Below are positions 7,416 to 18,500 of a DNA stretch of 64,000 nt, piece after piece. The DNA lies in assembly GCF_009933135.1 (NCBI RefSeq), contig NZ_MAEH01000021.1:169530-233529 (forward strand). The letters run 5' to 3'. The notes under the pieces were generated by a model. The model searched no databases. It was not told the DNA's origin and saw only the letters and a program-made list of their open reading frames with translations. How positions within the stretch are numbered: the first letter of the stretch is position 1; every line of letters starts with the position of its first letter. Source of the DNA: Candidatus Enterococcus leclercqii. Lineage in GTDB: Bacteria; Bacillota; Bacilli; Lactobacillales; Enterococcaceae. The translations under genes and the position numbers were made by a program.

Positions 7416-9983
7416 TCATTTCAAATAAATTCTAACAACTGTTTTTCCCCCATGAACGATCATTTCCATTTTACCATTGTGCGCGTGAACAATGGTTTTT
7501 ACAATGCTTAAACCAATGCCCAGTCCATTTTTTGAATCCACCGGCACTTCATTTGTATTGATTAAATTTGACTGAATCTTTTGAAATTGTTCCAAGGGAA
7601 TTTCTCCATCATTTTCAATTTCAAAGACAGTTTGTTCCCTCTCTTGGGCTACCGACAGCCGAACAGGATGCTTTTGCTCTCCGTGTCTAAAAGCATTCTC
7701 CACTAAATTAAAAAGCGCTTGCTCGATTAAAATAGGATCCGCTTGTATAAAAATGACATCCTGAGGCAAATGAACAATCACTTGTTCTTTAGGATAAACT
7801 TTTTTCAGATGTTTATAAACGGCTTCCACAATCTCCTCTACAGGTTCCATTGTTTTCGTAACCTTCATTGTATCCATATTGATGCGGGTAATTGATAGTA
7901 AATTTTCTACCATACGAATGAGCCATTGTGATTCTTCCTGAATATCACGCAATAGTTTTTGTCGAGTGGCTTCTTTTAAATCCGTTCCTACACCTAATGT
8001 CTCTGTAATTCCGGAAATAACGGTGAGAGGGGTTCTTAAATCATGGGAGACAGCTCGCAAAAGGTTACTTCGTACTTTTTCCCGCTCATTTTCCAACTCT
8101 ACTCGCTCTTTTTCATTTTTTAATTCTGTTTGTTCCAAAATTACAGCGATTTGCGTCAAGACCAATCTTAAGTAATTCAGCTGATTATTTTCTAGTTCAA
8201 GACCACTTCTTCTTTCTACACCTAACACAGCAAAGGTTTTACCACTTGCGACGATTGGTAAATAAAACCCTTTTGCACCAATTAAAGTATCCGTTCCATT
8301 TCCTGCTTCTCTCTGATTTTTAGCAGACCAAAAAGCAACAGCTGCTTCATCCGGGTTATTTAGAATGGATTTTTTTCCAGCCAGAAAATGTACACTCTCA
8401 ACGTTCGCTTGAGAATCAAAGAGTATAATTTCACGTTCCAGCAATCTAGACAAATAGGTTGCTGAAATATCAAATATTTGTTCGCGGCTTTCGGCTAAAA
8501 CGTACTGTTTGTTCAGTTCATAGAGAATCTCCATCTGATGTTCTTTTTCCATTGAGTTTTCTGCTTGCTTTTTCAAACGAACCATCAAATTACTGATCAT
8601 TAGTGCCACAATCAGCATAATCAACAATGTAATAGGATACCCTTGCTTATAAACCGTTAACGAATATAATGGTTCGACAAAAAACCAGTTAAAAGAGAGC
8701 ACGCTCAAAATGGAAGATAACGCACTCCAAAAGTAGCCGGAGGTGGTTCGTGCGACTAGTAAGATGAAAAATATATAAACAAGCATCAAATTCTGATCAC
8801 CAACATGGAGATACTGCATCAATTCCGTCACAACAGTGGCTAAAAGGACGCTGCCCAGTGCAATGCCTAAATCCTTTCCACCACCCTCAATCACCTTTCG
8901 CACATTCAATAAAAAGGGCGACTTTTCTTCACTAAAGGGAATCAAGTGAATTTCTGTATCCGTTAGACGTCTTAGTAGACGATCATCAAAATCTTCAGAA
9001 AAAATTTTTTCATACCAAGGCTGTCGTAAATTTTTTCCCATAATAATATCTGTCACACCGGTCATTTTAGCAAATTCTACAATGGTCTCAAAACTATCAT
9101 CTTCTTCAATACTAATTACTTCTGCCCCCAGCTTATCCGCTAACGAAATATTCGTAGAGGTATGCTCCTCAGATGCACGTATCTGAATAACCGTCCACTC
9201 GGCGCCTAAGCCTTGTGCTAATCGCGCTGTCCAACGAATACACTTTTCCGTCATCTTAGGAAAAGCATCATTGACGACTGTCAAAAGTTTACTTTGAATG
9301 CCACTCGTCTTGCTGCTTATTCGGTTAATATGGTCGGAGGCCCGCTGAATAGCAAGACCTCTTAATTGATCTAATTTTTTTGGAATGAAAAAGTTTTCCA
9401 GGGCACGACGGGCATTTTCATTTGCGTAAATCTTCCCTTGATTCAACCGTTCAATCAGTTCTTCAGGTTCTACATCAATGACTTTTATCGTCGCTTGCTG
9501 CAAAAAAGTATCTGGTACCGTTTCTTTGACTTCAATCCCGGTTACTTCTGACACAATATCATTCAGACTTTCCAAATGTTGCACATTAATAGTGGTGAAG
9601 ACATCAATTCCTGCATTTAAGAGCTCATCAACATCTTGATAACGTTTACGATTTCGAGAGCCTTCCGCATTTGTATGTGCCAATTCATCAATCAGCACGA
9701 TTTCCGGCTTTCGTGCGATGATCTCGTCAATATCCGGTTCGAGTAAAATCAATTGTTTATAGGCGATTTTTTTGGGTAAAATTTGTGGCAATCCTTTTAA
9801 CAAGCGATTAGTATCTGGCCGTTCATGAGGCTCAATATAGCCCACCATCACATTTTTTCCCATCTCTAATAGTTCATGAGCTTCTGCCAGCATCCCATAG
9901 GTTTTCCCAACACCGGCTGCAAAACCAAAGAAGACTCGTAATCGCCCTCGACTTCCATCCCCTACTTGTGCTTGATTCGACAT
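7416..9983 (-). CDS. kdpD: KdpD sensor histidine kinase
   Basis: An 855-residue sensor kinase with the complete KdpD layout. The N-terminal KdpD domain has Walker A GFAAGVGKT (about 20-28) and the LIDELAHTNAEGSRN segment. A universal-stress-protein-like domain follows (about 240-350). Four transmembrane segments span about 370-475. A GAF-like region lies at about 500-625. HisKA has its His in AVSHDLRTPLT (about 645), and the HATPase domain ends in GLGIGLSIVK. In the family, the kinase senses K+ and, in Firmicutes, can bind c-di-AMP through the USP domain. Its stop overlaps the purine-rich region before kdpE (AAATGAGG). Confidence 0.95.
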   Translation of the reverse strand: MSNQAQVGDGSRGRLRVFFGFAAGVGKTYGMLAEAHELLEMGKNVMVGYIEPHERPDTNRLLKGLPQILPKKIAYKQLILLEPDIDEIIARKPEIVLIDELAHTNAEGSRNRKRYQDVDELLNAGIDVFTTINVQHLESLNDIVSEVTGIEVKETVPDTFLQQATIKVIDVEPEELIERLNQGKIYANENARRALENFFIPKKLDQLRGLAIQRASDHINRISSKTSGIQSKLLTVVNDAFPKMTEKCIRWTARLAQGLGAEWTVIQIRASEEHTSTNISLADKLGAEVISIEEDDSFETIVEFAKMTGVTDIIMGKNLRQPWYEKIFSEDFDDRLLRRLTDTEIHLIPFSEEKSPFLLNVRKVIEGGGKDLGIALGSVLLATVVTELMQYLHVGDQNLMLVYIFFILLVARTTSGYFWSALSSILSVLSFNWFFVEPLYSLTVYKQGYPITLLIMLIVALMISNLMVRLKKQAENSMEKEHQMEILYELNKQYVLAESREQIFDISATYLSRLLEREIILFDSQANVESVHFLAGKKSILNNPDEAAVAFWSAKNQREAGNGTDTLIGAKGFYLPIVASGKTFAVLGVERRSGLELENNQLNYLRLVLTQIAVILEQTELKNEKERVELENEREKVRSNLLRAVSHDLRTPLTVISGITETLGVGTDLKEATRQKLLRDIQEESQWLIRMVENLLSITRINMDTMKVTKTMEPVEEIVEAVYKHLKKVYPKEQVIVHLPQDVIFIQADPILIEQALFNLVENAFRHGEQKHPVRLSVAQEREQTVFEIENDGEIPLEQFQKIQSNLINTNEVPVDSKNGLGIGLSIVKTIVHAHNGKMEMIVHGGKTVVRIYLK

Positions 9984-10054
9984 TTACTAACCCCCTATTG
10001 AAAATAGAGAAGAATTCCCTGGCTCTTTTTAATCACGAGCCAGAGAACTACCCA

Positions 10055-10585
10055 TTATGTTCTCAGTTTATCTAATGCAAGGTTTAACTGCAAAACATTC
10101 ACGAAATATCGATTAGAAAACCAATCTTTTTGACGATATTTATCAAGAAGACCCTGAATTATCTCTTTAGATAAACCACGTTTTTTAGCAATACGATCTA
10201 TTTGAAACCTGGCTGCTTCTAAACTAATGTCGGGATCTACACCACTAGCTGAAGCTGTGACTAAATCAACAGGAACTTTTTTTTGAGTTGGGTTCTTTTC
10301 TAATTCATTTATCACCCGTTTTTGAACAAGTCTCGCTTGCTCTATTGAAACTGGCGATAACTGTCTTACCTGGGTATCACGTCCCGAAAAATACTTGTCT
10401 TGTTGAAACGATTGTCCAATCAATTTTGAACCAACGACCTGACTGTCTATGGTTATCTTACTCCCATTAGCCTGTTCTGAAAAAAATAATTGACCTATAC
10501 CTGTAACTGCTAAGGTATACACACCACCAAATACAAGCAAGCTCAAAAGTAAAAATCTCAAGCTGCTAAAAAGAATCTTTTTCAT
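10055..10585 (-). CDS. kdpC: Potassium-transporting ATPase subunit KdpC
   Basis: A 176-residue KdpC subunit. One N-terminal transmembrane segment (about 7-28) precedes an extracytoplasmic domain. Conserved features include GSKLIGQSF near 55, the YFSGRDT segment, and the ASGVDPDISLEAARFQ motif near 113-128. It stabilises the KdpA-KdpB complex and increases K+ affinity. GAAGGAG lies before the ATG, 15 bases after kdpB. Confidence 0.95.
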   Translation of the reverse strand: MKKILFSSLRFLLLSLLVFGGVYTLAVTGIGQLFFSEQANGSKITIDSQVVGSKLIGQSFQQDKYFSGRDTQVRQLSPVSIEQARLVQKRVINELEKNPTQKKVPVDLVTASASGVDPDISLEAARFQIDRIAKKRGLSKEIIQGLLDKYRQKDWFSNRYFVNVLQLNLALDKLRT

Positions 10586-10600
10586 GAAGATTACTCCTTC

Positions 10601-12634
10601 TTATAGAATAATTACTGACAAAACGATGTCGATGAGTTTAATGAAGATAAAAGGTGCGATGACACCACCAAGTCCGTAGACCAATAGATTATGCCGCAAA
10701 ATTTGACTGGCAGGCTTCTCTTGATATTTTACCCCTCTTAGTGCTAGTGGGATTAGTGCCACAATAATCACTGCATTATAAATTACTGCAGCTAAAATAG
10801 CCGTCAATGGGCTCCCCAATCTCATGATGTTCAATTGATCTAGTTGAGGATAAATACTATAAAACAATACGGGTATAACAGCAAAATACTTTGCAATGTC
10901 ATTTGCAATACTGAATGTTGTAAGTGCACCTCGTGTCATTAAAAGTTGTTTGCCAATTTGTACGACTTGCAGCAGTTTCGTTGGACTTGAATCTAAGTCA
11001 ATCATGTTCCCGGCTTCTTTTGCTGCTTGTGTTCCCGTATTCATTGCCATCGCTACATCGGCTTGAGCTAGGGCTGGGGCGTCGTTTGTCCCGTCGCCTG
11101 TCATGGCCACCAGATGCCCCTTTTCTTGATACTCGCGAATCAAATCCATTTTATTTTCCGGTGTCGCTTCAGCTAAAAAATCATCAACACCCGCTTCTGC
11201 AGCAATGGCCGCTGCCGTCAAGGGATTATCTCCAGTAATCATGATAGTTTTGATTCCCATTTTACGCATATCCGAGAACTTTTCTTTCACACCATTTTTT
11301 ACAATATCTTTTAAATAAACAACACCCATAACTCGATAATTTTTGACAACTACTAAAGGTGTGCCCCCTGCCCGCGCTACCCTATCAACAATTTCATCAC
11401 ATTTAGGCGGGTATAGCTCACCTTTTGATTGCACATACTGTTTCATCGTATCGGCAGCGCCTTTTCGAATCTCATCGCCGTGATAATCAATGCCACTCAT
11501 TCGCGTTTTTGCGCTAAAGTCGATAAATTTCACCTCGGACTTTCGAAATTCTCGTTCCCGTATATTAAATCGTTCCTTCGCTAAGATTACGATACTACGA
11601 CCTTCTGCCGTTTCATCGGCTAAAGAGGAGAGCTGTGCCACATCTGCAAGCTGTTCTTCACTTACCCCATTAACTGGTAAAAATTCACTTGCTCGCCGAT
11701 TTCCTAAAGTAATTGTGCCGGTTTTATCTAGCAAAAGGACATCTACGTCCCCTGCTGCTTCAATCGCACGTCCACTCATGGCGATGACATTCTCTTTTGT
11801 CAAACGACTCATACCAGCAATTCCGATGGAAGAAATCAATGCGCCAATTGTTGTAGGTGCTAAACAAATTAGCAAGGCAATAACAATAATCATAGAAAGT
11901 GCTTCTCCTTTTCCTGATAATTGACTGCTAAAGTCAGTAAAAGGAATCAGAGTAATAGCGACCGTCAAAAAAATAATCGTCAATGTAATCAAAAAAATCT
12001 GTAAACCAACTTCATTCGGCGTCTTTTTTCGTTGTGTCCCTTCCACCATAGCAATCATTTTGTCTAAAAATGATTCACCATTCTCCGAAGTGACACGAAT
12101 GACAAGATAGTCCGAAACAACGGTTGTCCCACCTGTCACAGCACTGCGGTCGCCACCAGATTCCCTAATAACAGGGGCCGATTCACCTGTTATAGCACTT
12201 TCGTCAACTGAAGCTGCCCCTTCAATTACATCACCGTCGGCAGGGATTTGCTCCCCGGCTCTCACGTAAACGAGATCATCCCGCTTCAAATCCGACGATC
12301 GTAGTTCGATAAAGTGCTCGCTTTTAATATCATCAAGATGATTGATTTTGTATGTCATGACCTCTTTTTTTGCCTGTTTTAGACTATCCGCTTGTGCTTT
12401 TCCACGACCTTCTGCTACTGCTTCTGCAAAATTTGCAAAGAGTAAGGTCAGCCATAAAAAAATAGTTATAGAGATACTAAACCAGAGTGGGACACGCATC
12501 GGATAAAAACATAATAGCGTAGTCGCAATCGCTCCTAAATAGACAACAAACATGACTGGATTTCTAATTTGTTGACGGGGATCCATCTTTTTAAAGGATT
12601 GCCCTATAGCCCACTGATAAACGTTTTTCATCAT
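10601..12634 (-). CDS. kdpB: Potassium-transporting P-type ATPase subunit KdpB
   Basis: A 677-residue P-type ATPase catalytic subunit of the Kdp complex. The actuator motif is AITGESAPV. The phosphorylated Asp is in DKTGTITLG (about residue 303). The ATP-binding segment has KGAAD, and the hinge is [22 protein letters not shown]. The membrane segments match the KdpB layout. GAGGAG precedes a double ATG. kdpA ends 12 bases upstream and kdpC starts 15 bases downstream. Confidence 0.97.
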   Translation of the reverse strand: MMKNVYQWAIGQSFKKMDPRQQIRNPVMFVVYLGAIATTLLCFYPMRVPLWFSISITIFLWLTLLFANFAEAVAEGRGKAQADSLKQAKKEVMTYKINHLDDIKSEHFIELRSSDLKRDDLVYVRAGEQIPADGDVIEGAASVDESAITGESAPVIRESGGDRSAVTGGTTVVSDYLVIRVTSENGESFLDKMIAMVEGTQRKKTPNEVGLQIFLITLTIIFLTVAITLIPFTDFSSQLSGKGEALSMIIVIALLICLAPTTIGALISSIGIAGMSRLTKENVIAMSGRAIEAAGDVDVLLLDKTGTITLGNRRASEFLPVNGVSEEQLADVAQLSSLADETAEGRSIVILAKERFNIREREFRKSEVKFIDFSAKTRMSGIDYHGDEIRKGAADTMKQYVQSKGELYPPKCDEIVDRVARAGGTPLVVVKNYRVMGVVYLKDIVKNGVKEKFSDMRKMGIKTIMITGDNPLTAAAIAAEAGVDDFLAEATPENKMDLIREYQEKGHLVAMTGDGTNDAPALAQADVAMAMNTGTQAAKEAGNMIDLDSSPTKLLQVVQIGKQLLMTRGALTTFSIANDIAKYFAVIPVLFYSIYPQLDQLNIMRLGSPLTAILAAVIYNAVIIVALIPLALRGVKYQEKPASQILRHNLLVYGLGGVIAPFIFIKLIDIVLSVIIL

Positions 12635-12646
12635 TTTTCTTCTCCT

Positions 12647-14323
12647 CTACCTCTGTGTAAAAAATTCTGCAATTGGACCTAATGCCAATGAAGGCAAAAA
12701 GCTTAATGCGCCAATTACCAAAATCACAATCATTAACATTGATACAAAAGTTGGACTAACTGTTGATAATGTTCCCGAACCCAAGGCCGCTTTTTTCTTA
12801 GCTCCCATATTTTCGGCTAGAAATAGAATTGCTATTATTGGTAAATATCTCGAGATAAGCATAAGTAGACTGCCTAAACCATTTAAAAATGGTGTATTTG
12901 CCAATAGTCCGCCAAAAGCACTTCCGTTATTATTTGCTAGGGATGTAGCGCCATATAATAGTTCACTAAAGGCATGGGGGCCACGGTTAGTCAACCAACT
13001 CATAATATCTGGATGCAAAACCAGTGCCATAGCACCAAAAAGTGTAAGCATTAAAGGGGTTAAGATAACCAAGCTGGCCATTTTGATATCAAAAGCTTCA
13101 ATCTTTTTTCCAAGATATTCCGGTGTACGTCCAACTAATAACCCTGCAATAAAAACAGCCAACATGAGAAAGGCCAACATGCCATAAAGGCCACTTCCCA
13201 CTCCTCCAAAAATAATCTCACCCAGTTGCATTAAAAACATGGGTACGGCTCCGCCAAGAGGGGTAAAACTGTCTAATACTGAATTTACAGAGCCATTCGA
13301 AGCCGCGGTAGTCGCGACTGCCCATAAACTTGACCAGCCAATACCAAATCGCACTTCTTTTCCTTCAAAATTCATTTCGCCTAATAGTTGCGCACCATTT
13401 ACTCCAATAAATTCACTAAATGCTACTCCAAGAAATGCTAACGATAAAAAGACCAGCGAAACAGTTAAGATCGTTCGCCCTTGTTTCCAATCTTTCATCC
13501 AAAAGCCAAAGGTAAAAATTAGAGCTGCCGGAATCAAAAGAATCGCAATGTTTTCCAAAAAGTTGGATAAGAGAGTTGGATTCTCAAATGGATACGCAGA
13601 GTTGGCACCAAAGAAACCACCACCATTTGTTCCAAGCTGTTTAATTGCTACTTGGCTGGCTACTGGTCCTAGAGATAGCCATGCTTCTTTTCCCTCCAAT
13701 CCCTGATAAGAGATACCAGATTGAAAAGTTTGCACGACGCCTTGTGAGATGAGTATAACTGCTAGAATAAAGGATAATGGCAACAGAATATAGACCAAGC
13801 TGCGGGTCAAATCTTGCCAGAAATTTCCTAACCCTTTCTTTTTAACTTGAGAAAGGCCACGAAGAAGTGCTATTAGCACAGAAAGACCAATGCCTGCCGA
13901 TACAAAATTTTGAACAGTCAGTCCAAACATTTGCGACAGATTGGACAAGGTCGTTTCCCCTGCAAAAGCTTGCCAGTTTGTATTGGTTACAAAACTTACT
14001 GCTGTATTTATCGCCAATGACACGGAAAGATTTTCTACAGTGGCACCTCCCGGTAAAAAATGTTGCGTCATCAGTAGTAACATGAGCAACAGGATGGAAC
14101 AAAAGCTCAATAGTAACAGTGTAAAGAGATAACGCTTGGCTGACATTTCTTTTTTACTAGCCGGTCCAATCACTTTGTAAAATAGGCGCTCCAAAGGTCG
14201 TAAAAAACCAACTCCTTTAGGTACTCTTCCCTGCATAATTTCTTTTATATACCAACCTAATGGCACCGCTAATAACAATAGGATAAACAGAAAAAAAATC
14301 CCTTGATAAACAACGCTACTCAT
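12647..14323 (-). CDS. kdpA: Potassium-transporting ATPase channel subunit KdpA
   Basis: A 558-residue K+-channel-like subunit with about ten transmembrane segments. Selectivity-filter-type motifs are visible: AVSFVTNTNWQAF, QLGTNGGGFFGANSA and ATTAASNGSVNSVLD. It forms the K+ pathway of the Kdp pump. Its ATG overlaps the kdpF stop (ATGA), with AAGGGGGAAGAATT as the ribosome binding site inside kdpF. Confidence 0.97.
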   Translation of the reverse strand: MSSVVYQGIFFLFILLLLAVPLGWYIKEIMQGRVPKGVGFLRPLERLFYKVIGPASKKEMSAKRYLFTLLLLSFCSILLLMLLLMTQHFLPGGATVENLSVSLAINTAVSFVTNTNWQAFAGETTLSNLSQMFGLTVQNFVSAGIGLSVLIALLRGLSQVKKKGLGNFWQDLTRSLVYILLPLSFILAVILISQGVVQTFQSGISYQGLEGKEAWLSLGPVASQVAIKQLGTNGGGFFGANSAYPFENPTLLSNFLENIAILLIPAALIFTFGFWMKDWKQGRTILTVSLVFLSLAFLGVAFSEFIGVNGAQLLGEMNFEGKEVRFGIGWSSLWAVATTAASNGSVNSVLDSFTPLGGAVPMFLMQLGEIIFGGVGSGLYGMLAFLMLAVFIAGLLVGRTPEYLGKKIEAFDIKMASLVILTPLMLTLFGAMALVLHPDIMSWLTNRGPHAFSELLYGATSLANNNGSAFGGLLANTPFLNGLGSLLMLISRYLPIIAILFLAENMGAKKKAALGSGTLSTVSPTFVSMLMIVILVIGALSFLPSLALGPIAEFFTQR

Positions 14324-14400
14324 AATTCTTCCCCCTTAAATAAAAACCAGAAAAGATAGATCATCAACAGAAAACCAATGATGCCCAAAAAAACTATCAC
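14320..14400 (-). CDS. kdpF: KdpF, small membrane subunit of the Kdp ATPase
   Basis: A 26-codon reading frame begins at GTG (14398-14400), preceded by GGAGTGAAATAGA, and ends in a TGA that overlaps the kdpA ATG. The peptide is one hydrophobic helix beginning MIVFLGIIGFLLMIYLF and closing with FKGEEL. Size, single-helix character, position and coupling all match KdpF, which sits at the KdpA/KdpB interface and stabilises the complex. Confidence 0.88.
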   Translation of the reverse strand: MIVFLGIIGFLLMIYLFWFLFKGEEL

Positions 14401-14473
14401 TCTATTTCACTCCTTTTTTCATTGCTCGCTATGAAATCATTCGACTTCCTTTACATTGCAACTATACAAAAAA

Positions 14474-14528
14474 GCATATAAAGATAGTGTGAAACTTTGA
14501 TTCGTTTCTTTACACTATCTTTATATGC
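14474..14528 (-). promoter_or_regulatory. Long inverted repeat in the kdp leader (operator or attenuator)
   Basis: Arms of 17 bases (14474-14490 and 14512-14528, GCATATAAAGATAGTGT and its complement) lie about 75-130 bases upstream of kdpF. Read on the minus strand, the second arm is followed by TTTTTTG, so it could fold as an AT-rich terminator or attenuator. It could equally be a KdpE dimer site, since known KdpE sites are AT-rich repeats. The sequence does not decide between these. Confidence 0.55.
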
Positions 14529-14902
14529 TGCATCAATACTTGAGAGTCATGAGCTATTTGCATTTTTTATTCCCAACAATACTTCTTTTAAAAAGCTGAT
14601 TCATTATCCCTGAAAACGTGTTGTGACTTTCTGATGCCTTTTTAATCTTGAAAACCGGGCTCGTTTTCCTACTTTGCCCTGAATTAAGCAATTGTCAAAA
14701 TCAGCTTTCTATCCCATTGAATTTTCAGATAGTACACCACTATTCTGGTTCACAAAAAAATAGCTTAAGCCGGAACACCTAACCCTCTTTACCAGAAAAA
14801 GATAGAATTTGCGAGTAATTATAAGAGTGATTCAGTGATAAGCTGAAAACTGCCTGATAATCAGTATTAAAAACTGTCTTTCTTTTTCCATCAAAAACTT
14901 GC
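14529..14902. other. Gene-free kdp upstream region
   Basis: No convincing reading frame on either strand. On the minus strand a TTGACA (near 14690) is present without a good -10. Short self-complementary pieces such as GGGC/GCCC near 14656-14680 hint at a structured leader, but no known riboswitch consensus is recognisable. The remainder appears to be non-coding spacer between the lepA terminator and the kdp control region. Confidence 0.4.
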
Positions 14903-14947
14903 AAAAGAAAAAAGATCCACAACCCATGATGAATGTGGGATTGCGGA
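14903..14947 (-). terminator. lepA intrinsic terminator
   Basis: On the minus strand TCCGCAA-T-CCCA pairs with TGGG-TTGTGGA (with one bulge and one G-U pair), followed by TCTTTTTTCTTTT. It lies about 90 bases after the lepA stop. Confidence 0.8.
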
Positions 14948-15036
14948 CCATAGTAAAAATGTATTTTTTCAGGGGAGATTTTGGGGGAGTATTCTTGAAA
15001 ACAGCCTTGTTATTTCACTTTTTTTCAGACAACCCC

Positions 15037-16875
15037 TTATTTCTTCTTAGGTTCATCCTCATCCATTTTCAGAACAGCCATGAAGGCTTCTTGCGGTACT
15101 TCCACTGAGCCAATCTGCTTCATACGCTTTTTGCCTTCTTTTTGTTTTTCCAAAAGTTTGCGTTTACGGGAAACGTCACCGCCGTAACATTTGGCTAGGA
15201 CATTTTTACGCAGCGCTTTGATATCAGAGCGGGCAACGATTTTTTGTCCGATGGCAGCTTGGATGGGCACTTCAAATTGTTGACGCGGGATGAGTTGTTT
15301 CAGTTTTTCAACGATGGCTTTGCCTCGTTCATAGGCAAAATCGCGGTGAACAATAAAGCTTAAGGCATCGACTGTTTCACCATTTAATAAGATATCCATC
15401 TTCACGAGTTTACTTGCCCGATAACCGGACATTTCATAATCGAGAGAGGCATATCCTTTAGTGGAGGATTTTAATTTGTCAAAAAAGTCGAACACGATTT
15501 CAGACAACGGAATCTCGTAAACGACGTTGACCCGATACTCATCCAGGTAATCCATCGTTACAAATTCGCCGCGTTTTCGTTGAGAAAGCTCCATTACAGC
15601 ACCTACATAGTCATTGGGAACCATGATTTGTGCTTTCACGTAAGGCTCTTCTACGTCTTGGATTGAAACTGGGTCCGGGAAGTCTGCCGGATTGTCAACG
15701 ACTATCGTTGAACCGTCTGTCTTATTAACATGGTAAATAACCGAAGGCGCGGTGGTGATTAGTTCCAGATTAAATTCGCGTTCCAACCGCTCTTGCACGA
15801 CATCCATATGGAGCAGACCCAAGAAGCCACAACGGAAGCCAAAGCCCAACGCTTGGGAGGTTTCCGGTTCAAATTGCAGCGCCGAATCGTTCAACTCTAA
15901 TTTTTCCAGCGCTTCTCGCAGATCGTTGTAGCGGGACGTCTCGATAGGATACAGTCCACAAAAGACCATTGGATTCATTTTACGATAACCTGGAAGCGCT
16001 TCTGTCGCTGGGTTTTCTGCCAAGGTTACCGTGTCCCCGACGCGAGTGTCGGCAACGGTTTTGATAGAGGCGGTCAAATACCCGACATCTCCCACCATCA
16101 GATAATCCCGTTGAATAGCTTTTGGCGAAAACACGCCGACTTCTGTTACTTCAAAAGTTTTGCCATTACTCATCAATTGAATTTTATCCCCAGGTCGTAC
16201 CACACCATCCATTACCCGAATGTTGAGTACCACCCCGCGATAGCTGTCATAAACAGAGTCAAAGATCAGTGCCTTCAAAGGCGCAGTCACATCTCCAGTC
16301 GGTGCCGGCACGTATTCTACAATCTGTTCCAGAATATCTTCAATACCAATACCCGCTTTGGCACTGGCTAACACAGCTTCTGATGCATCAATTCCGATGA
16401 CGTCTTCGATTTCTTTGCGGACTCGCTCAGGATCGGCAGCCGGCAGATCGATCTTGTTAATGACTGGTAGAATCTCCAAATCATTGTCCAAGGCTAAATA
16501 AACATTGGCAAGTGTCTGGGCTTCAATCCCTTGGGCCGCATCTACCACCAACACCGCCCCTTCACAGGCTGCCAGACTGCGGGAGACTTCATAAGTAAAA
16601 TCCACATGTCCCGGTGTGTCGATTAAGTGAAAAATATAGGTTTCACCGTCTTTAGCGGTATAATTCAGCTCAATAGCATTTAGCTTGATAGTGATTCCTC
16701 GTTCACGTTCCAGATCCATAGAATCCAACAGTTGATCTTGCATTTCCCGTTTGGTCACGGTATGGGTTTGTTCTAAGATTCGGTCTGCCAATGTAGACTT
16801 TCCGTGATCGATATGGGCAATAATGGAAAAATTACGAATCCGTTCTTGCCGATTCTGCATGTCTTGTATGTTCAA
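15037..16875 (-). CDS. lepA: Elongation factor 4 (LepA), ribosome back-translocating GTPase
   Basis: A 612-residue translational GTPase. The GTP-binding motifs are AHIDHGKST (about 20-28), DTPGHVDF and NKIDLP. EF-G-like domains II, III and V follow. The LepA-specific C-terminal domain has the basic [26 protein letters not shown] region, which contacts the peptidyl-transferase centre. The start is TTG at 16875, preceded by TGAGGAATCAAG. The first ATG is five codons in and has no ribosome binding site, so TTG is preferred. The gene is monocistronic, with its own terminator. Confidence 0.96.
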   Translation of the reverse strand: MNIQDMQNRQERIRNFSIIAHIDHGKSTLADRILEQTHTVTKREMQDQLLDSMDLERERGITIKLNAIELNYTAKDGETYIFHLIDTPGHVDFTYEVSRSLAACEGAVLVVDAAQGIEAQTLANVYLALDNDLEILPVINKIDLPAADPERVRKEIEDVIGIDASEAVLASAKAGIGIEDILEQIVEYVPAPTGDVTAPLKALIFDSVYDSYRGVVLNIRVMDGVVRPGDKIQLMSNGKTFEVTEVGVFSPKAIQRDYLMVGDVGYLTASIKTVADTRVGDTVTLAENPATEALPGYRKMNPMVFCGLYPIETSRYNDLREALEKLELNDSALQFEPETSQALGFGFRCGFLGLLHMDVVQERLEREFNLELITTAPSVIYHVNKTDGSTIVVDNPADFPDPVSIQDVEEPYVKAQIMVPNDYVGAVMELSQRKRGEFVTMDYLDEYRVNVVYEIPLSEIVFDFFDKLKSSTKGYASLDYEMSGYRASKLVKMDILLNGETVDALSFIVHRDFAYERGKAIVEKLKQLIPRQQFEVPIQAAIGQKIVARSDIKALRKNVLAKCYGGDVSRKRKLLEKQKEGKKRMKQIGSVEVPQEAFMAVLKMDEDEPKKK

Positions 16876-17063
16876 CTTGATTCCTCATTTCATTTCATTC
16901 AACAGGTCCCCAGCCAAAAGTGAATTAACCGGTGCGCCTTATGTTCAGCCTTCTCATTATACCAACGAATCCATCGAATTTAAAGACTTTTCCGCCTGTG
17001 GCTCGCCTAGGATAGACCCTGGGTTTCTCCGCTTTTCTTGCAACTGTCGGTTTGATGCAGTTC

Positions 17064-17072
17064 TGGTATAAT
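17064..17072 (+). promoter_or_regulatory. Extended -10 promoter of the Eis-like gene
   Basis: TGGTATAAT, an extended -10 element, lies 31 bases upstream of the chosen ATG. No good -35 is present at the usual spacing, as is common with extended -10 promoters. Confidence 0.65.
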
Positions 17073-17102
17073 AGGGCTAACAATGAAAATGGAGTTGAAA
17101 GT

Positions 17103-18323
17103 ATGGAATCTGATTTACGCCAAGACATGGAAATCCGTCCAGTAGGGCCTGAACACTTGGATCAGTTCAATGAATTGCTAGCTTATGTTTTTCAAATAAC
17201 AGAATCTGACATCGAAGAAAGTGGTTATGACAGTAAAAAAGAAATGATCAAATCGAAAAAGCCTATTTTGGATTTATCAAAAGTTTATGGGTGGTTTCAT
17301 AAAGATCAGCTGATTAGTCAAATCGCTATTTACCCTTGCGAAGTCAATATTCACGGCACGCCTTATAAAATGGGCGGCGTAACCGGAGTTGGCACCTATC
17401 CGGAATATGCTGGTCACGGACTGATGCAAGAATTGATTCGACTGGCCCTGACAAACATGCGTGAAGATGGCCAATGGATCAGCTACTTGTATCCTTATAA
17501 CATCCCCTACTATCGCCGTAAAGGCTGGGAGATTATGAGTGATAAACTGAGTTTCAAAATTCGTGACACCCAGCTGCCAAAACAAGTGGAAGTTGGTGGC
17601 GTTGTTGAGCGCAAGCAAGTAGACGATCCCGATGTCTACCTTGTGTATGATCAATTCTCGCTGATGAATCACGGTGCTTTGACCCGCAGCAGTTTCCACT
17701 GGGAGGAATACTGGCGCTATGAAAATGAAGAAGAACGTACAGCAGCTGTCTATTACAATGCCCAGGGTGAACCTCGTGGTGTCTTGTTTTACTGGGTAGC
17801 TGAAGAAGTCTTTCACATCAAAGAGATGTTTTATCTGGATCAAGAAGCCCGCAACGGCCTTTGGAACTTTATTTCGGCTCACTTTTCCATGATTTACTGG
17901 GTAAAAGGCGATATTTACAAAAACGAACCTCTGGCTTTTCTCTTGGAGGACAGTCAGATAAAAGAAACGATTGAGCCTTACTACATGGCCCGAATCGTGG
18001 ATGTCGAACAGTTTCTGCGACAATTTCCGTTTTCAGCTTTCTCCGAACCTTTTCACTTCGAGGTGACTGATCCAGTAGCTGAGTGGAATAACGGGATTTT
18101 CTCATTGAGTTGGTCAGAAGCTGACCAGCAGGCAAAAGTCACTCGCAAACCTTTGGGTAAAGCGGTCACTTTGGATATCCAGACCTTGAGCTGCTTATTG
18201 ATGAACTACCGCCGGGCTGCCTATCTATCACGAATTGAGCGCTTAGTAACTGACAAACAAACGCTGCGCACGTTAGAACAAATCATTCCAGACACCGAAG
18301 CCTACTTCAGTGATTATTTCTGA
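17103..18323 (+). CDS. Eis-like GNAT N-acetyltransferase
   Basis: A 406-residue protein with the Eis/DUF4111-like tripartite layout. The first GNAT domain has the acetyl-CoA loop motif VGTYPEYAGHGLMQELI (about residues 95-112), and the YNIPYYRRKGWE segment is characteristic. A degenerate second GNAT domain follows. The last about 100 residues form an SCP2-like domain that ends near the acidic C-terminus. Family members acetylate amines such as aminoglycosides, peptides or polyamines; the substrate here is unknown. The start is ATG at 17103 after GGAGTTGAAAGT. An earlier in-frame ATG at 17052 lies upstream of the -10 element, so it cannot be the start from this promoter. Confidence 0.85.
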   Translation: MESDLRQDMEIRPVGPEHLDQFNELLAYVFQITESDIEESGYDSKKEMIKSKKPILDLSKVYGWFHKDQLISQIAIYPCEVNIHGTPYKMGGVTGVGTYPEYAGHGLMQELIRLALTNMREDGQWISYLYPYNIPYYRRKGWEIMSDKLSFKIRDTQLPKQVEVGGVVERKQVDDPDVYLVYDQFSLMNHGALTRSSFHWEEYWRYENEEERTAAVYYNAQGEPRGVLFYWVAEEVFHIKEMFYLDQEARNGLWNFISAHFSMIYWVKGDIYKNEPLAFLLEDSQIKETIEPYYMARIVDVEQFLRQFPFSAFSEPFHFEVTDPVAEWNNGIFSLSWSEADQQAKVTRKPLGKAVTLDIQTLSCLLMNYRRAAYLSRIERLVTDKQTLRTLEQIIPDTEAYFSDYF

Positions 18324-18500
18324 GAACAAAAGGTTGTGCCGCAGCTCATTTTTAAGTGGTATTTGGCGAAGATTTCATCCTATAATTAAGAAAAAATCTG
18401 CCAACACTGCTCGCGACAATTTTTGTATCTGATTCCGTAGAATAAACCTGATCTTACGTATAATATAATGAGCAGTCAGCGATTGAGGTTTTTAACAATG

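Noticed and set aside
14581..14820. Possible c-di-AMP or other riboswitch in the kdp upstream region
   Set aside because: Only short loosely similar pieces were seen; the conserved core of the known family could not be aligned by eye.
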